DNA of 64,000 nucleotides from Longispora sp047121295 (GCF_047121295.1 NZ_CP139447.1:1922001-1986000); one strand, 5' to 3'. Positions 44,299 through 53,007 are shown, counted from the first letter of the stretch. A program made the numbers and translations. Notes: generated from the sequence alone by a model not told the origin.

Positions 44299-46039
44299 GA
44301 GTTTCGCCAACACGCTCGTCGTGGAGGTCGAGGGCACGGCGCTGGCCGCCGACGTGGCCACCATGCTCAGCTACGCCTACGTGGACGACAGCCGCAACCT
44401 GCCGGACCTGTTCGTGCTCCGGTTCCGCGACCCGCAGCACCTGGTGCTCGGCAAGGCCGGGTTCGCGATCGGGGCGAAGGTCGCGCTGAAGGTGCGCACC
44501 GCCGAGCCGACCGCGCCGCAGCTGCTGCTCGCCGGCGAGGTCACGGGCCTGGAGATCGAGCTGGACGCGTCGGGCTCGGTGACGGAGGTGCGCGGCCTGG
44601 ACGTCGCGCACCGGTTCTTCCGGGGCCGGCGGGTGGCCGCCTACCCGAACATGACCGTGGCCGACGTCGTGCGCAAGGTCGCCGACCGGGCCGGGGTCGC
44701 GGTCGGGAGCATCGATCCGGTACCGGGCGTCAGCGGCGCCCCCAACACCCAGCTCACCCAGGACAACGTCAGCGACTGGGACTTCCTCACCCGGCTCGCC
44801 GACCTGGTGGGCGCGCAACTGGCCGTGGCCGACGGCAGGCTGGACTTCCGGCTGCCGGCCGCCCCGCAGGGCGCGCCCGACCCGACGGCGAGGGCGCACA
44901 CCGACCCGCTGGTCCTGGAGGCCGGCCGCAACCTGGTCTCGCTGCGCGCCAGCGTGTCCGCCGCCGAACAGGTGCCCAGCGTCGAGGCCCGGGGCTGGGA
45001 CTTCGAACGCAAGCAGGAGGTGTCGGCCACCGTCACCCCGACGACGGCCGGCGCGGAGGTGACCGGGCTGGACCCGGTGGCGCTGGGGAGGAAGTTCGCC
45101 AGCCCGCCGTACGTGGCCGCCGACGCCGCCTGGCGCTCCGCCGGCTCGGTGAAGGCCACGGCCGCCGCCCTCGCCGCCCAGCTCGGCGGCGCGTGCGTGG
45201 AGCTCGACGGCGTGGCCAAGGGCAACCCGAAACTGCGGGCCGGGGTGTCGGTGGCCCTGGGCGGGGTCGGCGAGCCGTTCGCCGGCAAGTACGTGCTCAC
45301 CAGCACCCGGCACCTGTTCGGCGACCACGGGTACGAGACCGCGTTCATCGTCTCCGGCCGCCAGGAGCGCTCCCTGTTCGGGCTCGTGTCGGCCGGCGGC
45401 GCGGACACCCGGGTCGACCGGGGGCTGGTGCCCGGCATCGTCAGCGACGTGCGCGACCCGTTGCAGATGGGCCGGGTCAAGCTCACCTACCCGTGGCTGT
45501 CCAAGGACTACACCAGCGGCTGGGCCCGGCTCGTCGCGCCCGGGGCCGGCAAGGGGCGCGGGGCGCTGTTCCTGCCGGAGGTCGGCGACGAGGTGCTCGT
45601 CGGGTTCACCGGCGGGGACCCGGACGCCCCGTACGTGCTCGGCGGCCTCTACAACGGCAAGGACACCCTGCCGACCCTGTCGGTGGACCCGATCGACGGC
45701 GGCAGCGGCGAGATCGCGGCCCGCGCGCTGGTGTCCCGCACCGGCCACAAGCTCGAACTGGTCGAGAACGACGGCATCCTGCTCGCCACCGGCGACGGGA
45801 AGCTGTCGGTGAAGCTGGACAAGAGGAGCGGCAAGGTCACGATCACCGGCTCCGGCGGCATGGTCCTCGACGCCGGCAACGGCAAGGTCGAGATCAGGGG
45901 CATGGGCGTCAGCGTGGACGGCGGCAGCGGTCCCGTGGAGATCAAGGGCCAGAAGGTGTCGGCGCAGGGCATGGCCGAGGCGGAGCTCAAGGCCAGCGGC
46001 CAGGTGACCGTCAGCGGCGGCATCGTCAAGATCAATTAG
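44288..46039 (+). CDS. VgrG-like baseplate spike protein (gp27-gp5 fusion)
   Basis: 583 residues. An N-terminal gp27-like part (residues 1-340; VADVVRKVADRAGVAVG, NVSDWDFLTRLADLVGAQLA) is followed by the gp5 OB domain (GRVKLTYPWLSKDYTSGWAR, ALFLPEVGDEVLVGFTGGDP, YVLGGLYNGKD) and a short beta-helix of repeated strands (GKLSVKLDKRSGKVTITGSG). It should form the trimeric membrane-piercing spike beneath the tube. No lysozyme or effector domain is attached. Confidence 0.94.
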   Translation: MANESFANTLVVEVEGTALAADVATMLSYAYVDDSRNLPDLFVLRFRDPQHLVLGKAGFAIGAKVALKVRTAEPTAPQLLLAGEVTGLEIELDASGSVTEVRGLDVAHRFFRGRRVAAYPNMTVADVVRKVADRAGVAVGSIDPVPGVSGAPNTQLTQDNVSDWDFLTRLADLVGAQLAVADGRLDFRLPAAPQGAPDPTARAHTDPLVLEAGRNLVSLRASVSAAEQVPSVEARGWDFERKQEVSATVTPTTAGAEVTGLDPVALGRKFASPPYVAADAAWRSAGSVKATAAALAAQLGGACVELDGVAKGNPKLRAGVSVALGGVGEPFAGKYVLTSTRHLFGDHGYETAFIVSGRQERSLFGLVSAGGADTRVDRGLVPGIVSDVRDPLQMGRVKLTYPWLSKDYTSGWARLVAPGAGKGRGALFLPEVGDEVLVGFTGGDPDAPYVLGGLYNGKDTLPTLSVDPIDGGSGEIAARALVSRTGHKLELVENDGILLATGDGKLSVKLDKRSGKVTITGSGGMVLDAGNGKVEIRGMGVSVDGGSGPVEIKGQKVSAQGMAEAELKASGQVTVSGGIVKIN

Positions 46040-46047
46040 GGGGAGAG

Positions 46048-46329
46048 ATGCCAGCAGCGGCGCGGGTCGGCGACCCGACCGGTCACCCGGGGGTGATCAC
46101 CGGTCCGGGCTGCCCGACCGTCCTGATCGGCGGGGTGCCCGCCGCGCGGGTCGGTGACCTGCACACGTGCTCGTTCCCGCCGCCGGCCGTGCACCCGCCG
46201 ACGCCGATCATCCCGCCCGGCTGCCCGACCGTGCTGATCGGCGGGATGCCGGCCGCCCGGATGGGGGACATGGCCGGCTGCGGCGCGCCCATCCTGATGG
46301 GCTGCCCGACCGTGCTGATCGGAGGCTGA
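46048..46329 (+). CDS. PAAR-motif spike tip
   Basis: 93 residues with three PAAR-type repeats: GPGCPTVLIGGVPAARVGD, PPGCPTVLIGGMPAARMGD and MGCPTVLIGG. Family members form a sharp zinc-bound cone on the VgrG/gp5 spike. GGGGGAGAG precedes ATG 46048. No extra effector domain is fused. The order spike-PAAR-gp25 differs from Afp, where gp25 precedes PAAR. Confidence 0.94.
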   Translation: MPAAARVGDPTGHPGVITGPGCPTVLIGGVPAARVGDLHTCSFPPPAVHPPTPIIPPGCPTVLIGGMPAARMGDMAGCGAPILMGCPTVLIGG

Positions 46330-46331
46330 CG

Positions 46332-46442
46332 ATGAAGACCCTTTTTCGGTTACGGCGACACCTGGGCCGGCGCGCGGCGGCCGTCGCCGCCCTCGGCGGG
46401 GAGGGCCTGCGGCCTCGCGCGCGGGTGGTCCCCGATGAGTGA
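46332..46442 (+). repeat. Dispersed repeat copy 5 inside the tail operon (with a 36-codon ORF)
   Basis: The 105-bp gap between PAAR and gp25 carries CGGTTACGGCGACACC at 46347-46362 preceded by CTTTTT, the same element found between genes elsewhere. An ATG at 46332 opens a 36-codon frame (RLRRHLGRRAAAVAALGG) that ends inside the gp25 start. The frame is probably a by-product of the repeat. This is the only wide gap in an otherwise overlapping run of genes. Confidence 0.65.
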
Positions 46443-46839
46443 GTTCGTCGGCAGGGGCTGGGCGTTCCCGATCCGGACCGACGCCACCGGCTCCATCGCC
46501 CTGGTCGGCGGCGAACGCGAGATCGCCGAGAGCATCCGGCTCATCCTCGCCACCGCCCCCGGCGAGCGCCCGATGCGCCCCGAATTCGGCTGCGCGGTGC
46601 ACGACCTGGTCTTCGCCCCGGCGGACGTGTCCACGGCCGGCCGGATCGCCTACGAGGTCCGGCTGTCCCTCGAACGCTGGGAGCCCCGGATCACCCTGCA
46701 CGACGTGCGGGTCGGGTTCGCCTCGGTCGAGGAGGGCATCCTGATGATCGACATCCGGTACGCCATCCGCGGCGACAACGACCCGCGCAACCTGGTGTTC
46801 CCGTTTTACACGATCCCCAGCCACGAGGAGACGGTCTGA
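46435..46839 (+). CDS. Baseplate wedge protein, gp25 family
   Basis: 134 residues of the gp25/IraD-like fold: GWAFPIRTDATGSIALVGGE, IAESIRLILATAPGERPMRP, the EFGCAVHDLVFAP signature and IRYAIRGDNDPRNLVFPFY. In all contractile systems this protein links the wedge to the first sheath disc. TGATG overlap with the gp6/J gene couples their synthesis. Confidence 0.94.
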   Translation: MSEFVGRGWAFPIRTDATGSIALVGGEREIAESIRLILATAPGERPMRPEFGCAVHDLVFAPADVSTAGRIAYEVRLSLERWEPRITLHDVRVGFASVEEGILMIDIRYAIRGDNDPRNLVFPFYTIPSHEETV

Positions 46840-48764
46840 TGTCCCTGCCCAGCCCGAACCTCGACGACCGGCGGTTCCAGGAGCTCGTCGACGAGGCGAA
46901 GCGCATGGTGCAGCAGCGCTGTCCGGAGTGGACGGACCACAACGTCTCCGACCCGGGCGTGACGCTGATCGAGACGTTCGCGTTCATGGTCGACACGGTG
47001 CTGTACCGGATGAACCGGGTGCCGCACCTGCACTACCTGAAGTTCCTCGACCTGATCGGGGTCACCCTGTTCCCGCCGACCGCCGCCACCGGCGAGGTCA
47101 CCTACCGGCTCGCCGCCGCCCAGCCGGAGACCGTCGTCGTGCCCGCCGGGGCCCAGGTCGCCAGCCAGCGGGTCGACACCGAGGACCCGGTGGTGTTCAC
47201 GGTCGACCGGGAGCTGCGGATCGTGCCGTGCGCCCTGGACCGGGTGCTGACCGCGACCGGCGCCGACGTACCGGCGGACCGGTCCGAGGAGCTGGCCGCC
47301 GGGGCGGGGCTGGCGTGCTTCTCGGCCCAGCCGGTACCCGGTGATGTCGTGCTCTTCGGTCTCGACGTCGCCGTGCCGCACTGCCTGGTGCTGCTGCGGA
47401 TCGACTGCGACGTGGCCGGCGTCGGCGTGGACCCGCGCGACCCGCCGCTCGTCTGGGAGGCCTGGACCGGCGCCGGCTGGGAACGCTGCGAGGTCGACGC
47501 CGACTCCACCGGCGGGTTCAACCGGCCCGGCGACGTGCTGCTGCACGTCCCGGCGAACCACGCGGCGTCCGTCCTCGGCCGGCACCGCGCCGCCTGGCTG
47601 CGCTGCCGGGTCATGGAGCCCGCCCAGGGCCAGCCGTTCTACCGGGCCTCGCCCCGCCTGCTGTCCGTGGCCGCGTCCACGATGGGCGGCACCGTCTCCG
47701 TCGTGCACGCCGAGGTGGTGCGCGGGGAGGTCGCGGGCATGTCCACCGGGGTGCCGGGCCAGCGGTTCCCCCTGGAGCACCGCCCGGTCGTGGCCGACGC
47801 CGAGCCGCTGGCGCTCCTCGTGGACGCCGACGAGTGGCGGGAGGTCACCTCCTTCGCCGGGTCCGGGGCCACCGACCGGCACTTCATGGTCGACCGGGGC
47901 GCGGGGGAGGTGCTGTTCGGGCCGGCGGTCCGCGAACCCGACGGCGGCCTGCGGCACTACGGCGCGGTGCCGGTCAAGGGCGCCACGATCAGGATTCCGG
48001 TGTACCGGCACGGCGGCGGTCGACGCGGCAACGTCGCCCGCAACATGCTGCAGATCCAGCGCGACCCGGTGCCGTTCGTGTCCACGGTCGGCAACCGGGC
48101 GCCCGCGACCGGCGGCGTGGACGGCGAGTCCGTCGAGGACGCCGCCACCCGGGGCCCGCTCACCCTGCGCACCCGCGACCGGGCGGTCACCGCCGAGGAC
48201 TACGAACAGCTCGCCCGCGAGGCGGCCCCCGACGCGGCCCGGGTCCGGTGCGTACCGGTCAGCGAGGAGTCCGGCGCGGTCCGGGTGCTCGTGGTTCCCG
48301 CCGTCACCGGCACCGAGGACCTGCGGTTCGCCGACCTCAAGCCCAGCGCCGCCCTGCTGTCCAAGGTGGCCCGGCACCTCGACGAACGCCGGTGCATCGG
48401 CGCCCGGATCTCCGTCGAGCCGCCCTTCTACCAGGGCGTGACCGTGGTCGCCGAGCTCCAGGCCCGGCCGCGCACCGAACCCGAGGTGCTGCGCTCCCGG
48501 GCGCTGAGGGAGCTGTACGCCTACCTGCACCCCATCACCGGCGGCCCCGACGGGACGGGCTGGCCGTTCGGCCGTCCGGTGCACTCGGGCGAGATCTTCG
48601 CGGTCCTGCAACGGGTACCCGGCGTCGAGCTCGTCGAGGAGGTCCGCCTCTTCGGCGCCGACCCGGTCTCCGGCTCCCGGGGCGGCGCCGTCCCGCGCCT
48701 CACCCTGTCCCCGAACGGCCTGGTCTTCTCCTACGGCCACCAGGTGCGGGTGGGCCGGGCATGA
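46839..48764 (+). CDS. Baseplate J/gp6-family assembly protein
   Basis: 641 residues, the large wedge protein of the baseplate. The N-terminus NLDDRRFQELVDEAKRMV with CPEWTDHNVSDPGVTLIETF, the central GEVLFGPAVREPDGG and YRHGGGRRGNVARNML, and RTRDRAVTAEDYEQLAREAA are diagnostic of the Afp11/gp6-type family in actinobacterial clusters. It should polymerise around the hub with gp25 and the following protein. Stop overlaps next ATG. Confidence 0.94.
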   Translation: MSLPSPNLDDRRFQELVDEAKRMVQQRCPEWTDHNVSDPGVTLIETFAFMVDTVLYRMNRVPHLHYLKFLDLIGVTLFPPTAATGEVTYRLAAAQPETVVVPAGAQVASQRVDTEDPVVFTVDRELRIVPCALDRVLTATGADVPADRSEELAAGAGLACFSAQPVPGDVVLFGLDVAVPHCLVLLRIDCDVAGVGVDPRDPPLVWEAWTGAGWERCEVDADSTGGFNRPGDVLLHVPANHAASVLGRHRAAWLRCRVMEPAQGQPFYRASPRLLSVAASTMGGTVSVVHAEVVRGEVAGMSTGVPGQRFPLEHRPVVADAEPLALLVDADEWREVTSFAGSGATDRHFMVDRGAGEVLFGPAVREPDGGLRHYGAVPVKGATIRIPVYRHGGGRRGNVARNMLQIQRDPVPFVSTVGNRAPATGGVDGESVEDAATRGPLTLRTRDRAVTAEDYEQLAREAAPDAARVRCVPVSEESGAVRVLVVPAVTGTEDLRFADLKPSAALLSKVARHLDERRCIGARISVEPPFYQGVTVVAELQARPRTEPEVLRSRALRELYAYLHPITGGPDGTGWPFGRPVHSGEIFAVLQRVPGVELVEEVRLFGADPVSGSRGGAVPRLTLSPNGLVFSYGHQVRVGRA

Positions 48765-49300
48765 GACTCGGGGTCGAGAACCTGACGACGGCGCACCCGA
48801 TCGGGGAGCGCCTCCCCGGCGTGTACCTGGAGAACGGCTTCACCCAGCGGTTCACCGAGGCCCTCGACCAGGTGCTCGCCCCGGTGTTCCTCGCCCTGGA
48901 CTGCTTCCCGGCGTACCTGGACCCGGCCCTGGTCCCCGAGGACTTCCTCGACTTCCTCGCCGGCTGGGTCGCGCTGTCCCTCGACGAGAGCTGGCCGGTC
49001 GCCCAGCGCCGCGACCTCGTCGCGCACGCCGTGGAACTGCACCGCTGGCGGGGTACCAAGCGGGGCCTGGCCGCGCACGTCCGGCTGCTCACCGGCGGGC
49101 ACGTCGAGGTCGTCGACAGCGGGGTGTGCGGCTGGTCGGACCTGGCCGGCGGCGAGGTACCCGGCAGCGGGCCGACGCAGGTCGTGGTCCGGGTGGCCGT
49201 GCCGGACCCCGGGCAGGTCAACCAGCGCCGGCTGCGGGCGGCGATCGTGGAGGCCGTGCCGGCGCACGTCCTCGTGACGTGTGAGGTGGTGGCGTCGTGA
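48761..49300 (+). CDS. Phage tail protein I-like wedge component
   Basis: 179 residues. GERLPGVYLENGFTQRFTEA, PALVPEDFLDFLAGWVALSL and AVELHRWRGTKRGLAAHVRL match the P2 gpI/tail-protein-I group that partners gp6/J in simple baseplates. In Afp-type systems the corresponding gp7 protein is far larger, so this baseplate is of the reduced kind. GTG of the next gene overlaps its stop. Confidence 0.88.
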   Translation: MRLGVENLTTAHPIGERLPGVYLENGFTQRFTEALDQVLAPVFLALDCFPAYLDPALVPEDFLDFLAGWVALSLDESWPVAQRRDLVAHAVELHRWRGTKRGLAAHVRLLTGGHVEVVDSGVCGWSDLAGGEVPGSGPTQVVVRVAVPDPGQVNQRRLRAAIVEAVPAHVLVTCEVVAS

Positions 49301-50541
49301 TCGTGTGTCGGCAGTGTGGGACCCGCAACGCGGCGGGGTCGCAGTTCTGCGGGGAGTGCGGGGCGTTCCTGGAGTGGGAGGGCGACCGGGACGACCCGGC
49401 CCCGGAGCCGACACCCCCACCCCGGGCCCCGGAGCCGCCGCCGACCCCGGCGCCCACGTGGAACTTCACCCGCCCGGAGCCCCGCCAGGCCGAGCGGCCC
49501 GGCCCCACCCCGGCGCCGGCCACCGGCACCGCGCCCGACCCGGGCACCGCGTCCGCACCCACCCCTGGCACCGGGCCCGCGCCCATCCCCGGCTCGGGCC
49601 AGGGCCCCGGCACCGCACCCACCCCGGGCCCCGGACCGTCCCCCCGACCGGCACAGCGACCGGAGCGGCGCCCCGGGGCGGAATCCCGGGCCGAACCACC
49701 CCCCGACCAGTGGTCCCCACCCCCGGTCCGCCCCACCGAACGCCAACCCACCGACGAGCCCACCCGCCGCCCCACCCGGCACGAGCCCGAGGACCGCCCC
49801 CTGCTGCGCGGCGAGTCCCCGTGCCCGTCCTGCGGGGCCGGCAACGATCCGACCCGCCGGTTCTGCCGCCGGTGCGGGGTCCCGCTCACCGCCGCCCCGG
49901 TGGCGGCCAGGCCCACGTTCTGGCAGCGCCTGCTCGGCTGGGTCTTCCCCCGCAGGGTGCACGCGGCCGGCGACCGCCCCAACGTCCGCCGGCCGATCCG
50001 CTGGCGCCGGCCGGTCCTGCTGCTCGCCGCGCTGCTCACCCTCGTGACGGTCGCCTCGGCCCCGGGCCTGCGTTCGCTGCCCGGCAAGGGCCTGGCCGCC
50101 GTCCTGGACCGGACGACGAAGCCGGCCGCCGTCGTGCCGAGCGCCGCCCGCGCGTCGGGCTCGGCGGCGGGCACGTCCCCGGAGCGGCTGTACGACGGCA
50201 AGAGCGACACCTACTGGGCCCCGGCCGGCCCGCTCCCCGCCTGGGTGGAGGTCGACTTCGCCAAGCCGTTCCGGCTGGTCGACGTGATCGTCACGCCCGG
50301 GGTGTCGGCCGAGCAGAAGGCGTTCGTGGCCGACGCCCGGCCGGCGGTGCTCACGGTCGAGGTCACCGACGGGGCCGGCCGGGTCACGACCCTCACCTGG
50401 CAGGTCCGGGACGCGCCGGGCGGGCAGACGTTCCCGGCGCGCGTCAGTGACGCGCGCCGGGTGCGGTTGACGATCACGACGGTCTTCGGGCCCGCCAACC
50501 GACCGGCCGCCGTGGCGGAGCTGGAGTTCTATGGTCGGTGA
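49297..50541 (+). CDS. Membrane-anchored double zinc-ribbon protein with NADase-type glycan-binding-like domain
   Basis: 414 residues: N-terminal zinc ribbon (VCRQCGTRNAAGSQFCGECG), about 130 residues of Pro-rich linker, a second ribbon (CPSCGAGNDPTRRFCRRCG), one transmembrane helix (PVLLLAALLTLVTVASAPGL), and a C-terminal discoidin-like beta-sandwich (YDGKSDTYWAPAGPLPAWVE, FRLVDVIVTPG, RRVRLTITTVFG) of the kind found at the end of some NADase-family proteins. The ribbons face the cytoplasm and the carbohydrate-binding-like domain faces out. It is translationally coupled to the baseplate genes and may anchor the particle to the envelope. Confidence 0.82.
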   Translation: MIVCRQCGTRNAAGSQFCGECGAFLEWEGDRDDPAPEPTPPPRAPEPPPTPAPTWNFTRPEPRQAERPGPTPAPATGTAPDPGTASAPTPGTGPAPIPGSGQGPGTAPTPGPGPSPRPAQRPERRPGAESRAEPPPDQWSPPPVRPTERQPTDEPTRRPTRHEPEDRPLLRGESPCPSCGAGNDPTRRFCRRCGVPLTAAPVAARPTFWQRLLGWVFPRRVHAAGDRPNVRRPIRWRRPVLLLAALLTLVTVASAPGLRSLPGKGLAAVLDRTTKPAAVVPSAARASGSAAGTSPERLYDGKSDTYWAPAGPLPAWVEVDFAKPFRLVDVIVTPGVSAEQKAFVADARPAVLTVEVTDGAGRVTTLTWQVRDAPGGQTFPARVSDARRVRLTITTVFGPANRPAAVAELEFYGR

Positions 50542-50574
50542 ACCCGATCCGGCCGCCGGTCCGGAAGCCTCCGC

Positions 50575-51321
50575 TCAGCCGAGGGTCGCGATGATCTCGG
50601 CGTACCGCTTCCGGGCCCGCCCCGCCGCCGCCAGGTCACCGACGCGGGTGCACGCCTCGATGAGCAGCCGCCAGCCGGCGTCGCAGTACCGGTCGATCTC
50701 GGTGCACTGTTCGGCCGCGGCCACGGCCTCCTCGTGGTCGTCGCGGAGCACGGCCGAGCGGGCCAGGTCCACGGCGGCGGTGGCGGCGCGCCGGCGCAAC
50801 GCCTCGCGGGTGCCGACGACCCACTCCTCGGGACCGTCCTCGGGGAGCAGGTCGCCGTGGTACACGTCGAGCGCGGTGCGCAGTGCGACGGTCAGGGTGT
50901 CGAAGTCCCCGGCGAGCCGGGCGTCGTGCGCGGTGTCGATGGCGGCCCCGAAGGTGGCCACGTCGCTGTACCCGCCGGTGGGCAGGGCCAACTGGTAGGC
51001 GTCCCCCGACCGCACGAGTTGGCAGGACCCGTCGGCGACGGAGTCGAGGAACTTGCGCAGGCTGGAGAGGGTGACGTGCAGGTTGTGCGTCGCGGGCACG
51101 GCGTCGGTGTCGGGCCACAGCGCGTCGAGCAGGGTCTCGCGGTGCACGGAGTGCCCGGCACGCATGGCGAGGAGTCGCAGGGCGGTGCGGGTCCGGGGAC
51201 GGATGGCCGTGTGGTCGATGGGCCGGCCGTGCACCCGGAGCTGGAAGCCGCCGAAGCACCGGATCTCGACCCGTGAGGTGTGGACGGTTCTGAACGGGCT
51301 GCGCTGTGCGAGTGTGGACAC
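50575..51321 (-). CDS. SARP-type regulator with BTAD domain
   Basis: 248 residues. An OmpR-type winged helix (IRCFGGFQLRVHGRPIDHTA, LLDALWPDTDAVPATHNLHV, LVRSGDAYQL) is followed by the bacterial transcriptional activator domain (FGAAIDTAHDARLAGDFDTL through RLLIEACTRVGDLAAAGRAR). These proteins activate secondary-metabolite or accessory clusters. GTG 51321 has GGAGGG about 5 nt upstream. It is convergent with, and 33 bp from, the end of the tail operon, so it is the best local candidate for its activator. Confidence 0.9.
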   Translation of the reverse strand: MSTLAQRSPFRTVHTSRVEIRCFGGFQLRVHGRPIDHTAIRPRTRTALRLLAMRAGHSVHRETLLDALWPDTDAVPATHNLHVTLSSLRKFLDSVADGSCQLVRSGDAYQLALPTGGYSDVATFGAAIDTAHDARLAGDFDTLTVALRTALDVYHGDLLPEDGPEEWVVGTREALRRRAATAAVDLARSAVLRDDHEEAVAAAEQCTEIDRYCDAGWRLLIEACTRVGDLAAAGRARKRYAEIIATLG

Positions 51322-51409
51322 ATGCCCTCCCGTGAAGTTACAGCAGGTCAGGGCAGAATCCCATGGTAAAGATCGAGTGTGACGATTGAGCCCGGTATCC
51401 GACAGTCGC

Positions 51410-52972
51410 TCAGCGTGGCAGTTCGCGGATCAGGACCTTGCCGGTCGCGTTGCGCGGCAGCGCGTCGAGGAACACCACGTCGCGGGGTACGGAGAACCGC
51501 GCCAGGTGCTCGCGGACGTGCGCCCGCACGGCGTCGGCGTCCAGTGTGGCCCCGGGGTGCAGCACCACCCACGCGGCCAGCCGCTGCCCCCACTCGGGGT
51601 CGGCGACCCCGGCCACCACGCACTCCAGCACGGCGTCCATCCGGCTGAGCAGGTCCTCGACCTCGCGCGGGTACACGTTCTCCCCGCCCGAGATGATCAT
51701 GTCGTCCTCGCGGCCGTCGACGAACAGCCGGCCCTCGGCGTCGAGGTGCCCAACGTCGCCGGTGCGCAGCATGCCGTCCCGGATCTCCTTGCCGTCCCCG
51801 TGCGTGTACCCGTCGAACAGCATGTCGTTGGCGACGAAGATGTGCCCGGTCTCGCCGTGCGGGGTGGCCGCGCCGTCCCCGTCGAGGATCGCCAGCCGGG
51901 TGCCGAGCGGCGGCCGGCCGGCCGTGCCGGGGGCCGCGCGCAGGTCGGCGGGCTGGGCGACGGCCACCCAGGAGGCCTCGGTGGAGCCGTACAGGTTGTA
52001 GAGCACGTCGCCGTAGGCGTCCATGAACTCCGTCGCCAGGTCGCCGGGCAGGGCCGAGCCGCTGGCGGCCACGACCCGCAGCGCGGGCAGCCGGGGCACG
52101 TCGCCGTGGTCGAGGAGGCGTTGCAGCATGACGGGTACGACCCACAGCGCGGTGCAGGCGTGCTCGGCGAGCAGCCGGTTGACGGCCGCCGGCTCGAACC
52201 TGCGGCGCAGCACGAGCGTGGCCCGCAGGGCGGTGGAGAACTGCAGCCCGCCGAAGCCCCAGGTGTGGAAGACGGGCGCGGCGATCAGTACCGTGTCGCC
52301 GACCTTGAGGGGGATCTTCGACAGCATCGCGGCGACCGGGGCCAGGCTGTGCGCGGCGGGCCGGCGGGCGCCCTTCGGCGCGCCGGTGGTGCCGGAGGTG
52401 AGGATGATGGTCCGCCCGGGCCGCTCCGGCGGGGACAGCGCGTCGTCGGGACCGTCGGCGCAGATCCGTTCGAGGTCGCCGAGCCCGGCGTCGGACCAGG
52501 CCAGGTAGCGGGGCAGGTCGACCCCGTCGAGCACGGGTGCGAACTCCTCGTCGGCGACCAGCACGTCGACCCTCTGCTGCTCCAGCACGGTGCGCAGCTG
52601 GCCGGCCGACAGCCCGGTGTTCAACAGCACGACATCGGCGCCGACCTTGCTCGCCGCGATCATGGTCTCGATCGCGCCCCGGTGGTTGCGGCACAACAAC
52701 CCGATCCGGGGGGTACCGAACCGCGCGAAGTCCCGGGCCAGCCGGTTCGTCCGCTGGTCCACCTGCGTGAACGTCAGGCTGCCCGCGTCGTCGATGATGG
52801 CCGTGCGGTGCGGATCGCGCCGGGCGGCCGACGTGTACTCCCCGGCCAGGCTCAGCCCCCACCGGGCGAGCGCGCCCACCTGGCGGACGATCCGGTCGGG
52901 CCGACCCGGGTTCAGCAGCCCGCTGCGGACGAAGGTGGTGGCCAGGCGGGTGAGTGCGCCGATCGAGTACAC
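51410..52972 (-). CDS. Acyl-CoA synthetase (FadD12-like)
   Basis: 520-residue AMP-forming ligase. P-loop TIILTSGTTGAPKGARRPAA, adenine motif NLYGSTEASWVAVAQP, hinge GMLRTGDVGHLDAEGRLFVD, GREDDMIISGGENVYPREVE and the catalytic lysine NATGKVLIRELP. The N-terminal ALTRLATTFVRSGLLNPGRP is a usual start in mycobacterial FadD12-type ligases. GTG 52972 follows GGGAG. It is the third gene of an SCP2-dehydrogenase-ligase run, but a strong hairpin precedes it. Confidence 0.9.
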   Translation of the reverse strand: MYSIGALTRLATTFVRSGLLNPGRPDRIVRQVGALARWGLSLAGEYTSAARRDPHRTAIIDDAGSLTFTQVDQRTNRLARDFARFGTPRIGLLCRNHRGAIETMIAASKVGADVVLLNTGLSAGQLRTVLEQQRVDVLVADEEFAPVLDGVDLPRYLAWSDAGLGDLERICADGPDDALSPPERPGRTIILTSGTTGAPKGARRPAAHSLAPVAAMLSKIPLKVGDTVLIAAPVFHTWGFGGLQFSTALRATLVLRRRFEPAAVNRLLAEHACTALWVVPVMLQRLLDHGDVPRLPALRVVAASGSALPGDLATEFMDAYGDVLYNLYGSTEASWVAVAQPADLRAAPGTAGRPPLGTRLAILDGDGAATPHGETGHIFVANDMLFDGYTHGDGKEIRDGMLRTGDVGHLDAEGRLFVDGREDDMIISGGENVYPREVEDLLSRMDAVLECVVAGVADPEWGQRLAAWVVLHPGATLDADAVRAHVREHLARFSVPRDVVFLDALPRNATGKVLIRELPR

Positions 52973-53007
52973 CTGCGGTCTCCCGGGGGATGGAGGGGCG
53001 GGCGGGC

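Noticed and set aside
46332..46442. A 36-residue basic protein between PAAR and gp25
   Set aside because: Its codons are largely the dispersed repeat and it has no ribosome site; more likely an accidental frame.
35488..50541. Prophage or type VI secretion system
   Set aside because: No capsid, portal, terminase, integrase or lysis genes for a phage; no TssJLM membrane complex, ClpV or Hcp-type effector genes for T6SS. Sheath, gp19 tubes and LysM hub fit an extracellular-type contractile injection or tail-like particle.
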